From assembly GCA_032055545.1 (NCBI GenBank), contig DAMBQR010000002.1, positions 1-64,000 of the forward strand: a stretch of DNA of 64,000 bases, written 5' to 3'. The position numbers and the translations under genes are program-made. This document shows positions 9,241 through 17,400 of the stretch, in pieces; position 1 is the first letter of the stretch; every line of letters starts with the position of its first letter. The stretch is from Pseudescherichia sp032055545. GTDB taxonomy: Bacteria > Pseudomonadota > Gammaproteobacteria > Enterobacterales > Enterobacteriaceae. The notes beneath the pieces are model-generated. The model was not told where the DNA came from and did no database searches. It saw only the letters and a list, made by a program, of their open reading frames with translations.

Positions 9241-9276
9241 CAGCCTACCCTCTGGATGTTAGCAGAGAGTAGGCTG
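9241..9276 (-). terminator. Hairpin between convergent rna and ybdR
   Basis: Imperfect 13-bp inverted repeat (9241-9253 with 9264-9276, 12 of 13 pairs). On the minus strand it is followed by TTTCTC, so it probably ends ybdR and may also serve rna. Confidence 0.55.
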
Positions 9277-9289
9277 AGTAGAGGAGGCG

Positions 9290-10531
9290 TTACGCTGGCG
9301 GAAGGTTGATATTGCCGTTGCTCAGGGCCGTTACGCTGGCTCTCGCCGCTTCCGGGCTTTGCGCGCCGGGCACCAGAATGATTTTACGGCAGTCGTCCTG
9401 GCGTTTATCAAACATCTCATAGCCGCGGGCCGCATCTTCCAGAGGCAGATAGTGGGTTACAATCTCCTCCGGCTTCAGCAGACCCTGCTCAATAAGCGGC
9501 AGCAGCTCCGGCAGCCAGGCGTGAACGTGGGTCTGGCCCATGCGGAACGCGATGCCTTTATCGAAGGCGTCGCCAAACAGGAAGCCGTGGATAAAGCCGG
9601 CATAGACCCCCGGTACGCTGACGATCCCGCCCCGGCGCACCGCGGCAATGGACTGACGTAGCACCTTACCGCTGCTGCCCTCCAGCTTGAGGTTAGTCAG
9701 CACCGTTTCGGTCGTGCTGCCTTTCGCCTCGAAGCCAACGGCATCGATCACTGCATCCACGCCGCGATTGCCCGGTGTGTTCTCGATGATGATCTCGGCC
9801 GGATCGTCATGCTTATCGAAGTTGATCGGAATGACGCCATAGCGCTCTTCGGCAAAGCGCAGACGGTAGTCGTTATGGTCAACCATAAAGATCTGTTCCG
9901 CGCCCAGCAGTCGGGCGCAGGCGGCGGTGAGCAAGCCAACCGGCCCGGCCCCGTAGATCGCAATCCGCGAACCTTTTTTGACATCGGCATTTTTTACCGC
10001 CTGCCATGCCGTCGGCAGGATATCGGAGAGGAACAGGGCCTTATCATCGGAAAGAAGCTGCGGCACCTTGAAGGGGTTCACGTCGCCCTTAGGCACGCGG
10101 ACATACTCTGCCTGGCCACCCGGCACGCCACCGTAGAGGTGGCTATAGCCAAACAGCGCGGCCGGCGGTGGGATCTGCTTTTTGTTCAGGGCCGCGCCAT
10201 GTCCACCGTTAGTGGTTTCACAGGCAGCATACTGGTGCTGCTGGCAGAAGTAACAGCTGCCGCAGGCAATCACGAAGGGGATGACCACCCGCTCACCTTT
10301 CTGGATATTTTTTACGTCTCGCCCGACCTCGACCACTTCACCCATAAATTCGTGGCCGAAGATATCTCCGTGTTCGGTTTTAGGGATTTTACCGTGGTAC
10401 AGATGCAGGTCGGAGCCGCAGATGGCGGTCGCGGTAATGCGCAGAATAATGTCATCCTGCTGTTCAATAATCGGATCCGGCACGCTCTCGACGCGAACGT
10501 TATGGGGACCATGATACGTCAATGCTTTCAT
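9290..10531 (-). CDS. ybdR: Zinc-dependent alcohol dehydrogenase family protein YbdR
   Basis: The 413-residue medium-chain dehydrogenase/reductase is collinear with E. coli YbdR (412). The catalytic zinc site is shown by CGSDLHLYHG and GHEFMGEVVEVG. The structural zinc cysteines lie in CGSCYFCQQHQYAAC. The Rossmann motif GAGPVGLLTAACA binds NAD(P)H. The substrate is not established in this family branch; formaldehyde-dehydrogenase-like relatives exist. The gene keeps its E. coli position between rna and ahpF, but uspG, which lies between ybdR and ahpF in E. coli, is missing. Confidence 0.9.
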   Translation of the reverse strand: MKALTYHGPHNVRVESVPDPIIEQQDDIILRITATAICGSDLHLYHGKIPKTEHGDIFGHEFMGEVVEVGRDVKNIQKGERVVIPFVIACGSCYFCQQHQYAACETTNGGHGAALNKKQIPPPAALFGYSHLYGGVPGGQAEYVRVPKGDVNPFKVPQLLSDDKALFLSDILPTAWQAVKNADVKKGSRIAIYGAGPVGLLTAACARLLGAEQIFMVDHNDYRLRFAEERYGVIPINFDKHDDPAEIIIENTPGNRGVDAVIDAVGFEAKGSTTETVLTNLKLEGSSGKVLRQSIAAVRRGGIVSVPGVYAGFIHGFLFGDAFDKGIAFRMGQTHVHAWLPELLPLIEQGLLKPEEIVTHYLPLEDAARGYEMFDKRQDDCRKIILVPGAQSPEAARASVTALSNGNINLPPA

Positions 10532-10672
10532 TCAGACCTCCGCTACCCCGTCAGATCGGGAGAGTGAAAATTGGGCTTGCACGGATCAAGGTTAGTCAGT
10601 CCAGACGCTAATCTGGGCAGTCAGGCGAATCGACGACCGTTTTGGGAGTAATCTTAGCGGAAAAAAGACGTG

Positions 10673-10703
10673 ATAAAAAAAGAGGCTACCCGAAGGTAGC
10701 CTC
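10673..10703 (-). terminator. Rho-independent terminator of ahpF
   Basis: Perfect stem GAGGCTACC / GGTAGCCTC with tetraloop CGAA (10682-10703), followed on the minus strand by seven or more T residues. Confidence 0.92.
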
Positions 10704-10735
10704 GCTGCTCACAGTGCAGGTGTCTTACTTGCTTA

Positions 10736-12298
10736 TTATACTGTCGTGCGGATCAGGTGGTCGAATGCGCTCAGAGAGGCTTTTGCACCTTCGCCGGTAG
10801 CGATGATGATCTGTTTGTACGGTACGGTGGTGCAGTCGCCCGCCGCGAACACGCCTTTCACGCTGGTTTCGCACTTCGCATCGATGATGATCTCACCCAT
10901 ACGGTTACGCTCAACCGCGCCTTCCAGCCAGGTAGTGTTCGGCAGCAGACCGATCTGCACGAAGATACCTGCCAGCTCAAGGTGGTGAACATCGCCGCTC
11001 ACGCGGGCACGGTACTCAAGGCCGGTCAGTTTGGTACCGTCGCCTTTCACTTCGGTAGTCTGAGCGTTAAGAATGATATCGACGTTTTTCAGGCTGCGGA
11101 CTTTATCCTGCAGCACCTTGTCGGCTTTCATCTCTGGCGCAAACTCGAGCAGGGTAACGTGTTCAACAATACCTGCCAGGTCGATAGCCGCTTCAACGCC
11201 GGAGTTACCGCCACCGATGACCGCGACGCGTTTACCTTTGAACAGCGGGCCGTCGCAGTGCGGGCAGTAGGTTACGCCGCGGGTACGGTACTGCTCTTCA
11301 CCTGGAACGCCCATATTGCGCCATTTAGCACCGGTGGCAATAATCACGCTGCGTGCCTTCAGCACCGCGCCAGAGGCGGTTTCAATCTGATGCAGGCCGC
11401 CCTCTTCTGCTGCCGGGGTCAGTCGGGTTGCGCTCTGGGTGTCGATAACATCAACATCGTAATCATCAACGTGGGCCTTCAGCGCGCCGGCCAGCTTCTG
11501 GCCTTCGGTTTTCGGCACGGAGATGTAGTTTTCGATATCCACGGTGTCGAGCACCTGGCCACCGAAACGCTCGCCCATCAGGCCGGTACGAATACCTTTA
11601 CGCGCCGAGTAGACCGCCGCCGCCGCACCCGCTGGGCCGGAACCGACGATTAGCACGTCATAGGCGTCACGTTTATTCAACTCTTCCGCCGCGCGTTTTT
11701 CAGCACCGGTATCCACTTTAGAGACGATCTCGGTCAGGGTCATACGACCTGAACCAAACTCAACGCCGTTCAGGAACACCGCCGGCACGCCCATGACGTT
11801 GCGATCGGTGATTTCATTCTGGAACACGCCGCCGTCAATCGCCGTGTGCTTGATGCGTGGGTTGAGCACGGACATCAGGTTCAACGCCTGGACCACGTCC
11901 GGGCAGTTGTGGCAGGAGAGCGAGTAGTAGGTTTCGAACTCAAAATCCCCTTCCAGCGCGGCGATCTGCTCAAGCATCTCTTTCGCTTCTTTTGAAGGGT
12001 GACCACCGGTCCACAGCAGGGCGAGAACCAGGGAGGTAAATTCGTGACCCAGCGGAGAGCCGGCAAAGCGCGGGCCCTGACTGGAGCCTGGGTTAGCGAT
12101 CAGGAATGACGGTTTACGCACCGGCAGCTGATTGTCCTCTTTAAAGGAGACTTTATCAGACAGCTCGGCGATCTCCGCCAGCAGTTCGCGGATCTCTGCC
12201 GATTTAGCGCTGTCGTCGAGGGTGGCAATCAGCTCAACAGGTTTAGTCAGACGCTCAAGATAAGCCTTAAGCTGGGTTTTCATTGTAGTATCAAGCAT
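10736..12298 (-). CDS. ahpF: Alkyl hydroperoxide reductase subunit F (NADH:peroxiredoxin reductase)
   Basis: AhpF passes electrons from NADH through FAD and two disulfide centres to AhpC. The product from the ATG at 12298 has 520 residues, against 521 in E. coli, and begins MLDTTMKTQLKAYL. An N-terminal double thioredoxin-fold domain has the CxxC centre SCHNCPD (about residue 130). The FAD domain starts at VLIVGSGPAGAAAA (about 215). The second redox centre is CPHCDG (about 345), and the NADH-binding motif is VIGGGNSGVEAA. GAGGTGACC is a good ribosome-binding site for this start. A terminator separates it from ahpC. Confidence 0.96.
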   Translation of the reverse strand: MLDTTMKTQLKAYLERLTKPVELIATLDDSAKSAEIRELLAEIAELSDKVSFKEDNQLPVRKPSFLIANPGSSQGPRFAGSPLGHEFTSLVLALLWTGGHPSKEAKEMLEQIAALEGDFEFETYYSLSCHNCPDVVQALNLMSVLNPRIKHTAIDGGVFQNEITDRNVMGVPAVFLNGVEFGSGRMTLTEIVSKVDTGAEKRAAEELNKRDAYDVLIVGSGPAGAAAAVYSARKGIRTGLMGERFGGQVLDTVDIENYISVPKTEGQKLAGALKAHVDDYDVDVIDTQSATRLTPAAEEGGLHQIETASGAVLKARSVIIATGAKWRNMGVPGEEQYRTRGVTYCPHCDGPLFKGKRVAVIGGGNSGVEAAIDLAGIVEHVTLLEFAPEMKADKVLQDKVRSLKNVDIILNAQTTEVKGDGTKLTGLEYRARVSGDVHHLELAGIFVQIGLLPNTTWLEGAVERNRMGEIIIDAKCETSVKGVFAAGDCTTVPYKQIIIATGEGAKASLSAFDHLIRTTV

Positions 12299-12383
12299 TA
12301 GGGTCACCTCTGAGTTAAAAACATCATCATGCAAGCTGCCTCAATGGGGCTGCCTGAATGCAACTTGAATCATGTTGTTAGAG

Positions 12384-12408
12384 AAAAACGGGTGCATAGC
12401 GCACCCGT
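12384..12408 (-). terminator. Terminator/attenuator between ahpC and ahpF
   Basis: Perfect 8-bp stem ACGGGTGC / GCACCCGT with a 4-nt loop, followed on the minus strand by TTTTTCTC. It lies after ahpC and before ahpF, so it should lower ahpF transcription relative to ahpC. Such unequal expression suits AhpC being needed in excess. Confidence 0.8.
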
Positions 12409-12413
12409 GATAG

Positions 12414-12444
12414 GTAGGCCCGTGCAAGCGCAGCGCCGCCGGGC
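12414..12444. repeat. REP-like palindrome in the ahpC-ahpF gap
   Basis: GTAGGCCCG...CGCCGGGC, a typical REP half-palindrome of the same family as those at 17364, 21018 and 29096. It could stabilise the upstream ahpC message. Confidence 0.7.
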
Positions 12445-12453
12445 TTTTCAGAC

Positions 12454-13017
12454 TTAAATCTTACCGACGAGGTCCAGGGATGGAGCCAGGGTCGCTTCAC
12501 CCTCTTTCCATTTAGCCGGGCACACTTCGCCTGGGTGAGCAGCAACGTACTGAGCCGCTTTGATTTTACGCAGCAGGTCAGAAGCGTCACGGCCAATGCC
12601 TTCTGCAGTCACTTCGATCGCCTGGATGATACCCTGCGGGTCAACGATGAAGGTGCCACGGTCAGCCAGGCCTTCGTCTTCACGCATGTTTTCGAAGTTA
12701 CGGGTCAGCGCGCCAGTCGGGTCGCCGATCATCGCATATTTGATTTTTGCGATGGTGTCAGAGCTGCTATGCCACGCTTTGTGGGTGAAGTGGGTGTCGG
12801 TGGAGACGGAGTAGACGTCCACGCCCAGTTTCTGCAACTCATCGTAGTGATCGGCTACGTCGCCCAGCTCGGTCGGGCAAACGAAGGTGAAGTCAGCCGG
12901 ATAGAAGAAGAAGACGCTCCAGCGGCCTTCGGTATCTTTCTCGGTCACTTCGATGAATTCACCGTTTTTGAACGCCTGGTTTTTAAAAGGTTTGATCTTG
13001 GTATTGATTAAGGACAT
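12454..13017 (-). CDS. ahpC: Alkyl hydroperoxide reductase subunit C (peroxiredoxin)
   Basis: The 187-residue typical 2-Cys peroxiredoxin reduces H2O2, organic peroxides and peroxynitrite. The peroxidatic cysteine is in FTFVCPTELGD (about residue 47) and the resolving cysteine in EVCPAKW (about 166). Length and sequence match E. coli AhpC. It is transcribed ahead of ahpF, with a terminator and REP element in between. An OxyR-type operator lies about 165 bp upstream of the start, which implies a long leader. In E. coli dsbG lies next upstream, but here the neighbour is a LysR gene. Confidence 0.97.
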   Translation of the reverse strand: MSLINTKIKPFKNQAFKNGEFIEVTEKDTEGRWSVFFFYPADFTFVCPTELGDVADHYDELQKLGVDVYSVSTDTHFTHKAWHSSSDTIAKIKYAMIGDPTGALTRNFENMREDEGLADRGTFIVDPQGIIQAIEVTAEGIGRDASDLLRKIKAAQYVAAHPGEVCPAKWKEGEATLAPSLDLVGKI

Positions 13018-13320
13018 CTATACTTCCTCCGTGGTTTCGATGAGTTGTAAGGTACCGAATTTTGATGGCAGCGGCTAATGCGTTTGCTTTATCAAATCAA
13101 TCAGCGATATCTAACAACGTAAAAGCCGTAACGGCGTCGGGGATTACATCACTCCCCCGGACAAAGGGCAATGCAACCCTGTAAGGTCTGATCTATGGCT
13201 GTGATAGGTTACACCGCTAAGTGTACACTTTTAGACACATCGTTTAATACCGGGCATTTGATGGTATATTTCCCTTAGTCCAAAGATATTATTAATAAGC
13301 AGCAGTCCGGCGAGATAACC
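13018..13320. promoter_or_regulatory. Divergent ahpC / LysR intergenic region
   Basis: These 303 bp contain no gene. They hold the ahpC leader and promoter, the OxyR-like site at 13182-13218, and the promoter of the LysR gene. Short repeats of TGTACAC and TAGACACA type near 13217-13237 may belong to a LysR operator, but this is not resolved. Confidence 0.5.
13182..13218. promoter_or_regulatory. OxyR-type operator upstream of ahpC
   Basis: The known OxyR motif is four ATAG/CTAT-type elements in 37 bp. The two central elements are exact here: CTAT at 13193-13196, seven bases, ATAG at 13204-13207. The conserved internal T and A positions of both outer halves also match, while the two outermost tetranucleotides are degenerate. 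OxyR control of ahpCF is well known in enterobacteria. Confidence 0.75.
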
Positions 13321-14226
13321 ATGGCTAACCTCTACGATTTAAAAAAATTCGATCTTAATCTGCTGCTTATATTTGAGTGTATTTATCAGCATCAGAGCAT
13401 CAGTAAAGCGGCTAAAGCGCTCTTTATTACCCCCTCTGCCGTAAGCCAGTCCTTGCAGCGGCTGCGCGCTCATCTCAACGATCCGCTGTTTGTCCGCAGC
13501 GGAAAAGGCGTAGCGCCCACGACGGTAGCCATCAATCTGCATATCCATCTGGAGGAGAATCTTAATCAGCTTGAGCAGACCATCAATATGATGAACAGCA
13601 ACGAGCTGAGTAAAAAGTTCGTTATCTATACGCCACAGCTGCTGATGAGCGAAGGAAGCATGGCGCTGGTTAACACGCTGCGCGGGCAGGCCCGCTATGC
13701 TATTGAGCACCATGATATCTTCATTACGCCGCAGTCGGCAGAGGAGCTGTTAACCTACCGCAAGGCCGATCTCATTCTCTCTCTCTTTGCCATTACGAAC
13801 CCGGCTATCGTCTGCGAAAAGCTCTCCAGCGAACCGCTGGCGCTGGTATGCCGCGCAGATCATCCGCGCCTTACGGGCAAGGTAAACGTGACTGATGTGC
13901 TGGCGGAGGGATTTGCCTTTTACAGCACGCCAGAAAAAGGGGCACTGGCATTACAACGGGAAATTGCGGCGTTATTGCCGCAGCGCAATATTCTTTTCAG
14001 CAGCGACTCATACATCTCTATTATTAATATTATTAACCAGTCTGAACTTATCGGGATAATGCCGCTGTCTACCTTTAACCACTATAAAAAGATAATGAGT
14101 TTAAAAATAGTGGATGTCGATATCACCCTGCCCGCCTTAGATATATTTATGCTTTATAACCGGGCCTCGCTAAACGGCAGCGCCTTCGCCAGCCTGATCG
14201 ATACGATAAAGCTGGCGGATCGTTAA
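13321..14226 (+). CDS. LysR-type transcriptional regulator, YbdO-like
   Basis: The 301-residue protein has an N-terminal winged helix-turn-helix (about residues 9-66: QSISKAAKALFITPSAVSQSLQRL) and a C-terminal effector-binding domain, the usual LysR plan. By position near ahpC and ybdL and by sequence it appears to be the counterpart of E. coli YbdO, though dsbG is missing between it and ahpC. Its start is 303 bp from ahpC on the opposite strand. The N-terminal and C-terminal parts are AT-richer than the neighbours, a common feature of regulators. The effector and targets cannot be read from the sequence. Confidence 0.8.
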   Translation: MANLYDLKKFDLNLLLIFECIYQHQSISKAAKALFITPSAVSQSLQRLRAHLNDPLFVRSGKGVAPTTVAINLHIHLEENLNQLEQTINMMNSNELSKKFVIYTPQLLMSEGSMALVNTLRGQARYAIEHHDIFITPQSAEELLTYRKADLILSLFAITNPAIVCEKLSSEPLALVCRADHPRLTGKVNVTDVLAEGFAFYSTPEKGALALQREIAALLPQRNILFSSDSYISIINIINQSELIGIMPLSTFNHYKKIMSLKIVDVDITLPALDIFMLYNRASLNGSAFASLIDTIKLADR

Positions 14227-14240
14227 TCAAGGCGTGGCGA

Positions 14241-15401
14241 TCAGAGCTTGCAGAGACGCTCTGCGGCAGCCAGCAGCGTTGCTTCCTGTTTGGCAAAGCA
14301 GAGGCGAATGAGCTTATGCGGGAAGGGATCGGCGCAGAATACCGACAGTGGAATGGCCGCCACCCCTACCTCTTTGGTGAGCCACTGGCAGAAGCTGACG
14401 TCATCCAGATCGGAGATAGCGCTGTAGTCCACCAGCAGGAAGTAGGTACCTTCGCAGGGCAGGATCTTCAGTCGGCTCTGGCTCAGGGCATCAATCAGCA
14501 GATCGCGTTTCGCCTGATAAAAAGCAGGTAGCTGACGATAATGCTCCGGCTCCGCCCGCAGCATATCTGCCAGCGCCAGCTGGGCCGGGGTGTTAACCGA
14601 AAAGGTCAGATACTGATGCACCTTACGCAGCTCGGCGCTGATGGCCAATGGTGCGACGCAGTAGCCCACCTTCCAGCCGGTCATATGATAGGTTTTACCA
14701 AAGGATGAGACGGCCACCGCCCGCTGGCGCAGCGCCGGGTGAGCAAGCACGCTGGCGTGCCCCGCCGGGTCAAAGCAGATGTGCTCGTAGACCTCATCGC
14801 TCAGCACATAGATTTCGCGCTCGGCAATCGCCTGCCACAGCGCAGCAAAGTCCTCGCGCTGCCACACCGTGGCCGACGGGTTATGCGGCGTATTAAGGAT
14901 CACCAGCCGGGTCTTATCGCTCAGCAGGGCGGCAAAGGCCTGCCAGTCAACGCGAAAATGCGGTGGCTGCAATGCAATACGTTTTACGATCCCACCCGCC
15001 AGCTCAACCGCAGGGGCGTAGCTGTCGTAGCTTGGATCGAAGCAGATCACCTCGTCGCCGCTGCGCACCAGGGCGGTAATGGCGGCATAGAGCGCCTCCG
15101 TGGCCCCGGCGGTCACGGTGATCTCGCTGTTAGCATCCGGCTGATAGCCATACAGGGCGGCGGTTTTATCGGCAATGGCCTCCCGCAGCGCCTGCATCCC
15201 GGTCATCGGCGCATACTGATTTGCCCCCTGAGCCACGTGATACGCCAGACGCTCCTGCAGATAGCGCGGACCATCATAGTCTGGAAAACCCTGGGAGAGA
15301 TTAATGGCCTGGTGCGCCTGCGCCAGGGCGCTCATCTGGGTAAAAATGGTGGTGCCCAAATTAGGAAGTTTACTCTGCGGGATCAGTGTGTTATTGCTCA
15401 T
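14241..15401 (-). CDS. ybdL: Methionine aminotransferase, PLP-dependent (YbdL / MtnE role)
   Basis: The 386-residue fold-type I aminotransferase matches E. coli YbdL in length and sequence. The pyridoxal lysine lies in SSFGKTYHMTGWKVGY (about residue 235), and the phosphate- and carboxylate-binding segments (NTPHNPSATVW, LIRLCFAK) are present. E. coli YbdL prefers methionine, phenylalanine and tyrosine with keto acids. Standing opposite mtnBCD, it is the natural candidate for the last salvage step, transamination of 2-keto-4-methylthiobutyrate to methionine. MetJ-like boxes lie in the shared promoter region. Confidence 0.92.
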   Translation of the reverse strand: MSNNTLIPQSKLPNLGTTIFTQMSALAQAHQAINLSQGFPDYDGPRYLQERLAYHVAQGANQYAPMTGMQALREAIADKTAALYGYQPDANSEITVTAGATEALYAAITALVRSGDEVICFDPSYDSYAPAVELAGGIVKRIALQPPHFRVDWQAFAALLSDKTRLVILNTPHNPSATVWQREDFAALWQAIAEREIYVLSDEVYEHICFDPAGHASVLAHPALRQRAVAVSSFGKTYHMTGWKVGYCVAPLAISAELRKVHQYLTFSVNTPAQLALADMLRAEPEHYRQLPAFYQAKRDLLIDALSQSRLKILPCEGTYFLLVDYSAISDLDDVSFCQWLTKEVGVAAIPLSVFCADPFPHKLIRLCFAKQEATLLAAAERLCKL

Positions 15402-15468
15402 GGATGCCTGCCTGCGTGTAATACTGATGTTGCTGCCACTATATCACGATGTTAGTATTTGGCAATCA

Positions 15469-15484
15469 AGACGCTTAGACGTCT
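15469..15484. promoter_or_regulatory. Tandem MetJ boxes between ybdL and mtnB
   Basis: Two adjacent 8-mers in register: AGACGCTT (6 of 8) and AGACGTCT (8 of 8 to the met-box consensus). MetJ with S-adenosylmethionine binds such tandem boxes as a cooperative repressor. The site can control both ybdL and mtnBCD. Confidence 0.82.
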
Positions 15485-15527
15485 AAACAATAATGTTATT
15501 CCTCTGCCCACACTATTCAGGAGCGTT

Positions 15528-16139
15528 ATGACATATCCTCTGCAACTCCCGGCGCTGGTTGAAGCTTGCCACTGGCTGGGAGCAAAAGGCTGGGCCCCGG
15601 CTACCGGTGGCAATATGTCGGTGCGGGAAAATGCCGGCTGGTGCTGGCTCAGCGAGTCCGGCAAAGATAAGGGCAGCCTGACGGTAGACGACTTTTTGCA
15701 GGTAGAGATCGCCACCGATCGCGCCCCCTCCGGACGCAAACCCTCCGCCGAGACCGGCCTGCATACGCTGATCTATCGCCTCTATCCAGAGGCCAACGCC
15801 GTACTGCATGTGCATACGGTCAACGCCACGGTGCTGTCGCGCATTGAGCGCTCCCAGACGCTATTGTTACAGGGTTACGAGATGCAGAAATCCCTGAGCG
15901 GGCAGACCAGCCACCTCGATACGGTCTCTATCGCCCTGTTTGAGAACGATCAGGATATCCCGGCCCTTGTCCGGCGCATTGAAGATTACGCCCACCGCAT
16001 GCCGTTAAGCTACGGCTTCCTGCTGCGCGGCCACGGTCTGACCTGCTGGGGACGCAGCGTGGCAGAAGCCCGCCGCCACCTTGAGGGGCTGGAGTTTTTA
16101 TTTGAGTGTGAAATGCAGCGCCGACTGCTGGAGAGATGA
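15528..16139 (+). CDS. mtnB: Methylthioribulose-1-phosphate dehydratase MtnB
   Basis: The 203-residue class II aldolase/adducin-family enzyme should dehydrate 5-methylthioribulose-1-phosphate to the diketone intermediate of methionine salvage. The zinc histidines appear in VLHVHTVNATVL and RGHGLTCWG. The conserved PATGGNMSVR motif is near the N-terminus. The ATG at 15528 has the ribosome-binding site CAGGAGC and gives the family length. The gene starts the mtnBCD operon and overlaps mtnC. E. coli K-12 lacks this pathway branch, while Klebsiella has it. Confidence 0.94.
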   Translation: MTYPLQLPALVEACHWLGAKGWAPATGGNMSVRENAGWCWLSESGKDKGSLTVDDFLQVEIATDRAPSGRKPSAETGLHTLIYRLYPEANAVLHVHTVNATVLSRIERSQTLLLQGYEMQKSLSGQTSHLDTVSIALFENDQDIPALVRRIEDYAHRMPLSYGFLLRGHGLTCWGRSVAEARRHLEGLEFLFECEMQRRLLER

Positions 16140-16828
16140 TGATCCGCGCCATAGTTACCGATATTGAGGGCACCACCAGCGATATCCGCTTCGTGCACAA
16201 TGTGCTGTTTCCCTACGCCCGCGAGCGGCTGGAGGCGTTCATCAACGCCCAGCAGTATGCCGAGCCGGTAAAATCCATTCTTGATAACCTGCGGGATGAG
16301 ATTGCCCGGCCGGATGCCACCACCGCCGAGCTGGTTGAGACGCTGTTCAGCTTTATGGATGAAGACCGTAAGTCAACGGCGCTGAAGGCACTGCAGGGAA
16401 TTATCTGGCACGACGGCTACGTTAACGGCGACTTCACGGGCCATCTCTATCCCGACGTGCTGCCCGCACTGGAGAAGTGGAAGGCGCAAGCGATTGATCT
16501 CTATGTTTATTCCTCTGGCTCGGTGGCGGCGCAAAAACTGTTATTTGGCTACAGCGATGAAGGTGATATTACTCATCTGTTTAGCGGCTACTTTGATACT
16601 CGTGTGGGAGCCAAGCGTGAAACGCGCTCCTACAGCGCTATCGCCGAGCAGCTGGCGTTGCCGCCGGTATCGATCCTCTTCCTGTCGGATATTCATCAGG
16701 AGCTGGACGCTGCCGCGGAAGCCGGTATGCGCACCGTACAGCTGATCCGTGGCGATGATGACGCCGCCAGCCAGCATCACCAGGTGCACAGTTTTAACGA
16801 CATCAACCCGGAGCAGATCCCCTCATGA
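16136..16828 (+). CDS. mtnC: Enolase-phosphatase E1 (MtnC)
   Basis: The HAD-superfamily bifunctional enzyme enolises 2,3-diketo-5-methylthiopentyl-1-phosphate and removes the phosphate to form acireductone. The nucleophile motif is VTDIEGTTSD (residues 7-16), motif II is VYSSGS and motif III/IV is ILFLSDIHQELDAA. The length of 229-230 residues matches Klebsiella MtnC. Two consecutive ATG codons at 16136 and 16139 overlap the mtnB stop; either may start translation. Its own end overlaps mtnD by 4 bp. Confidence 0.94.
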   Translation: MMIRAIVTDIEGTTSDIRFVHNVLFPYARERLEAFINAQQYAEPVKSILDNLRDEIARPDATTAELVETLFSFMDEDRKSTALKALQGIIWHDGYVNGDFTGHLYPDVLPALEKWKAQAIDLYVYSSGSVAAQKLLFGYSDEGDITHLFSGYFDTRVGAKRETRSYSAIAEQLALPPVSILFLSDIHQELDAAAEAGMRTVQLIRGDDDAASQHHQVHSFNDINPEQIPS

Positions 16829-17367
16829 GCGCGTTAACGATTTATTCTGATAAAGAAGCCAGCCAGCCAACGTGGCACAGCACCGACGCAGGTGAGATCC
16901 AACAGCAGCTTAACGCCAAGGGCGTACGCTTTGAACGCTGGCAAGCAGACCGGGATTTAGGCTGCGATCCGGCCCCGGAAACGGTGATTGATGCCTATCA
17001 GCACGCCATTGATAAGCTGGTTGCCGAGAAGGGCTACCAGAGCTGGGATGTCATTAGCCTGCGCGCCGACAACCCCAACAAGCAGGTGCTGCGGGAGAAG
17101 TTTCTTAACGAGCACACCCACGGCGAAGACGAAGTGCGCTTTTTTGTGGAGGGGGCGGGCCTGTTCTGCCTGCACATTGGTGATGAAGTCTACCAGGTGC
17201 TGTGCGAGAAGAACGATCTGATCTCGGTTCCGGCCGGGACGCCGCACTGGTTTGATATGGGATCCGAGCCGAACTTTACCGCCATCCGGATTTTTGATAA
17301 CCCTGAAGGGTGGATCGCCCAGTTCACCGGCGACGCCATCGCCGACGGCTACCCGCGCCTGCCGTAG
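16825..17367 (+). CDS. mtnD: Acireductone dioxygenase (MtnD)
   Basis: The 180-residue cupin converts acireductone to 2-keto-4-methylthiobutyrate plus formate with iron, or to an off-pathway product plus CO with nickel. The metal-binding set HTHGEDEVRFF (HxHxxxxE) and a later histidine in PAGTPHWFDMG are intact. It is the last gene of mtnBCD, starting in the ATGA overlap with the mtnC stop. A REP element directly follows and overlaps its stop codon. The next step, transamination to methionine, can be done by YbdL encoded at the head of this locus. Confidence 0.95.
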   Translation: MSALTIYSDKEASQPTWHSTDAGEIQQQLNAKGVRFERWQADRDLGCDPAPETVIDAYQHAIDKLVAEKGYQSWDVISLRADNPNKQVLREKFLNEHTHGEDEVRFFVEGAGLFCLHIGDEVYQVLCEKNDLISVPAGTPHWFDMGSEPNFTAIRIFDNPEGWIAQFTGDAIADGYPRLP

Positions 17368-17397
17368 GCCGGGCCAGGCGAAGCCGCCGCCCGGCGT
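17364..17397. repeat. REP element between convergent mtnD and mtnA
   Basis: GTAGGCCGGG...CCGCCCGGC inverted repeat. It includes the last bases of the mtnD stop codon and fills the 33-bp gap to the mtnA stop. Confidence 0.75.
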
Positions 17398-17400
17398 TAT

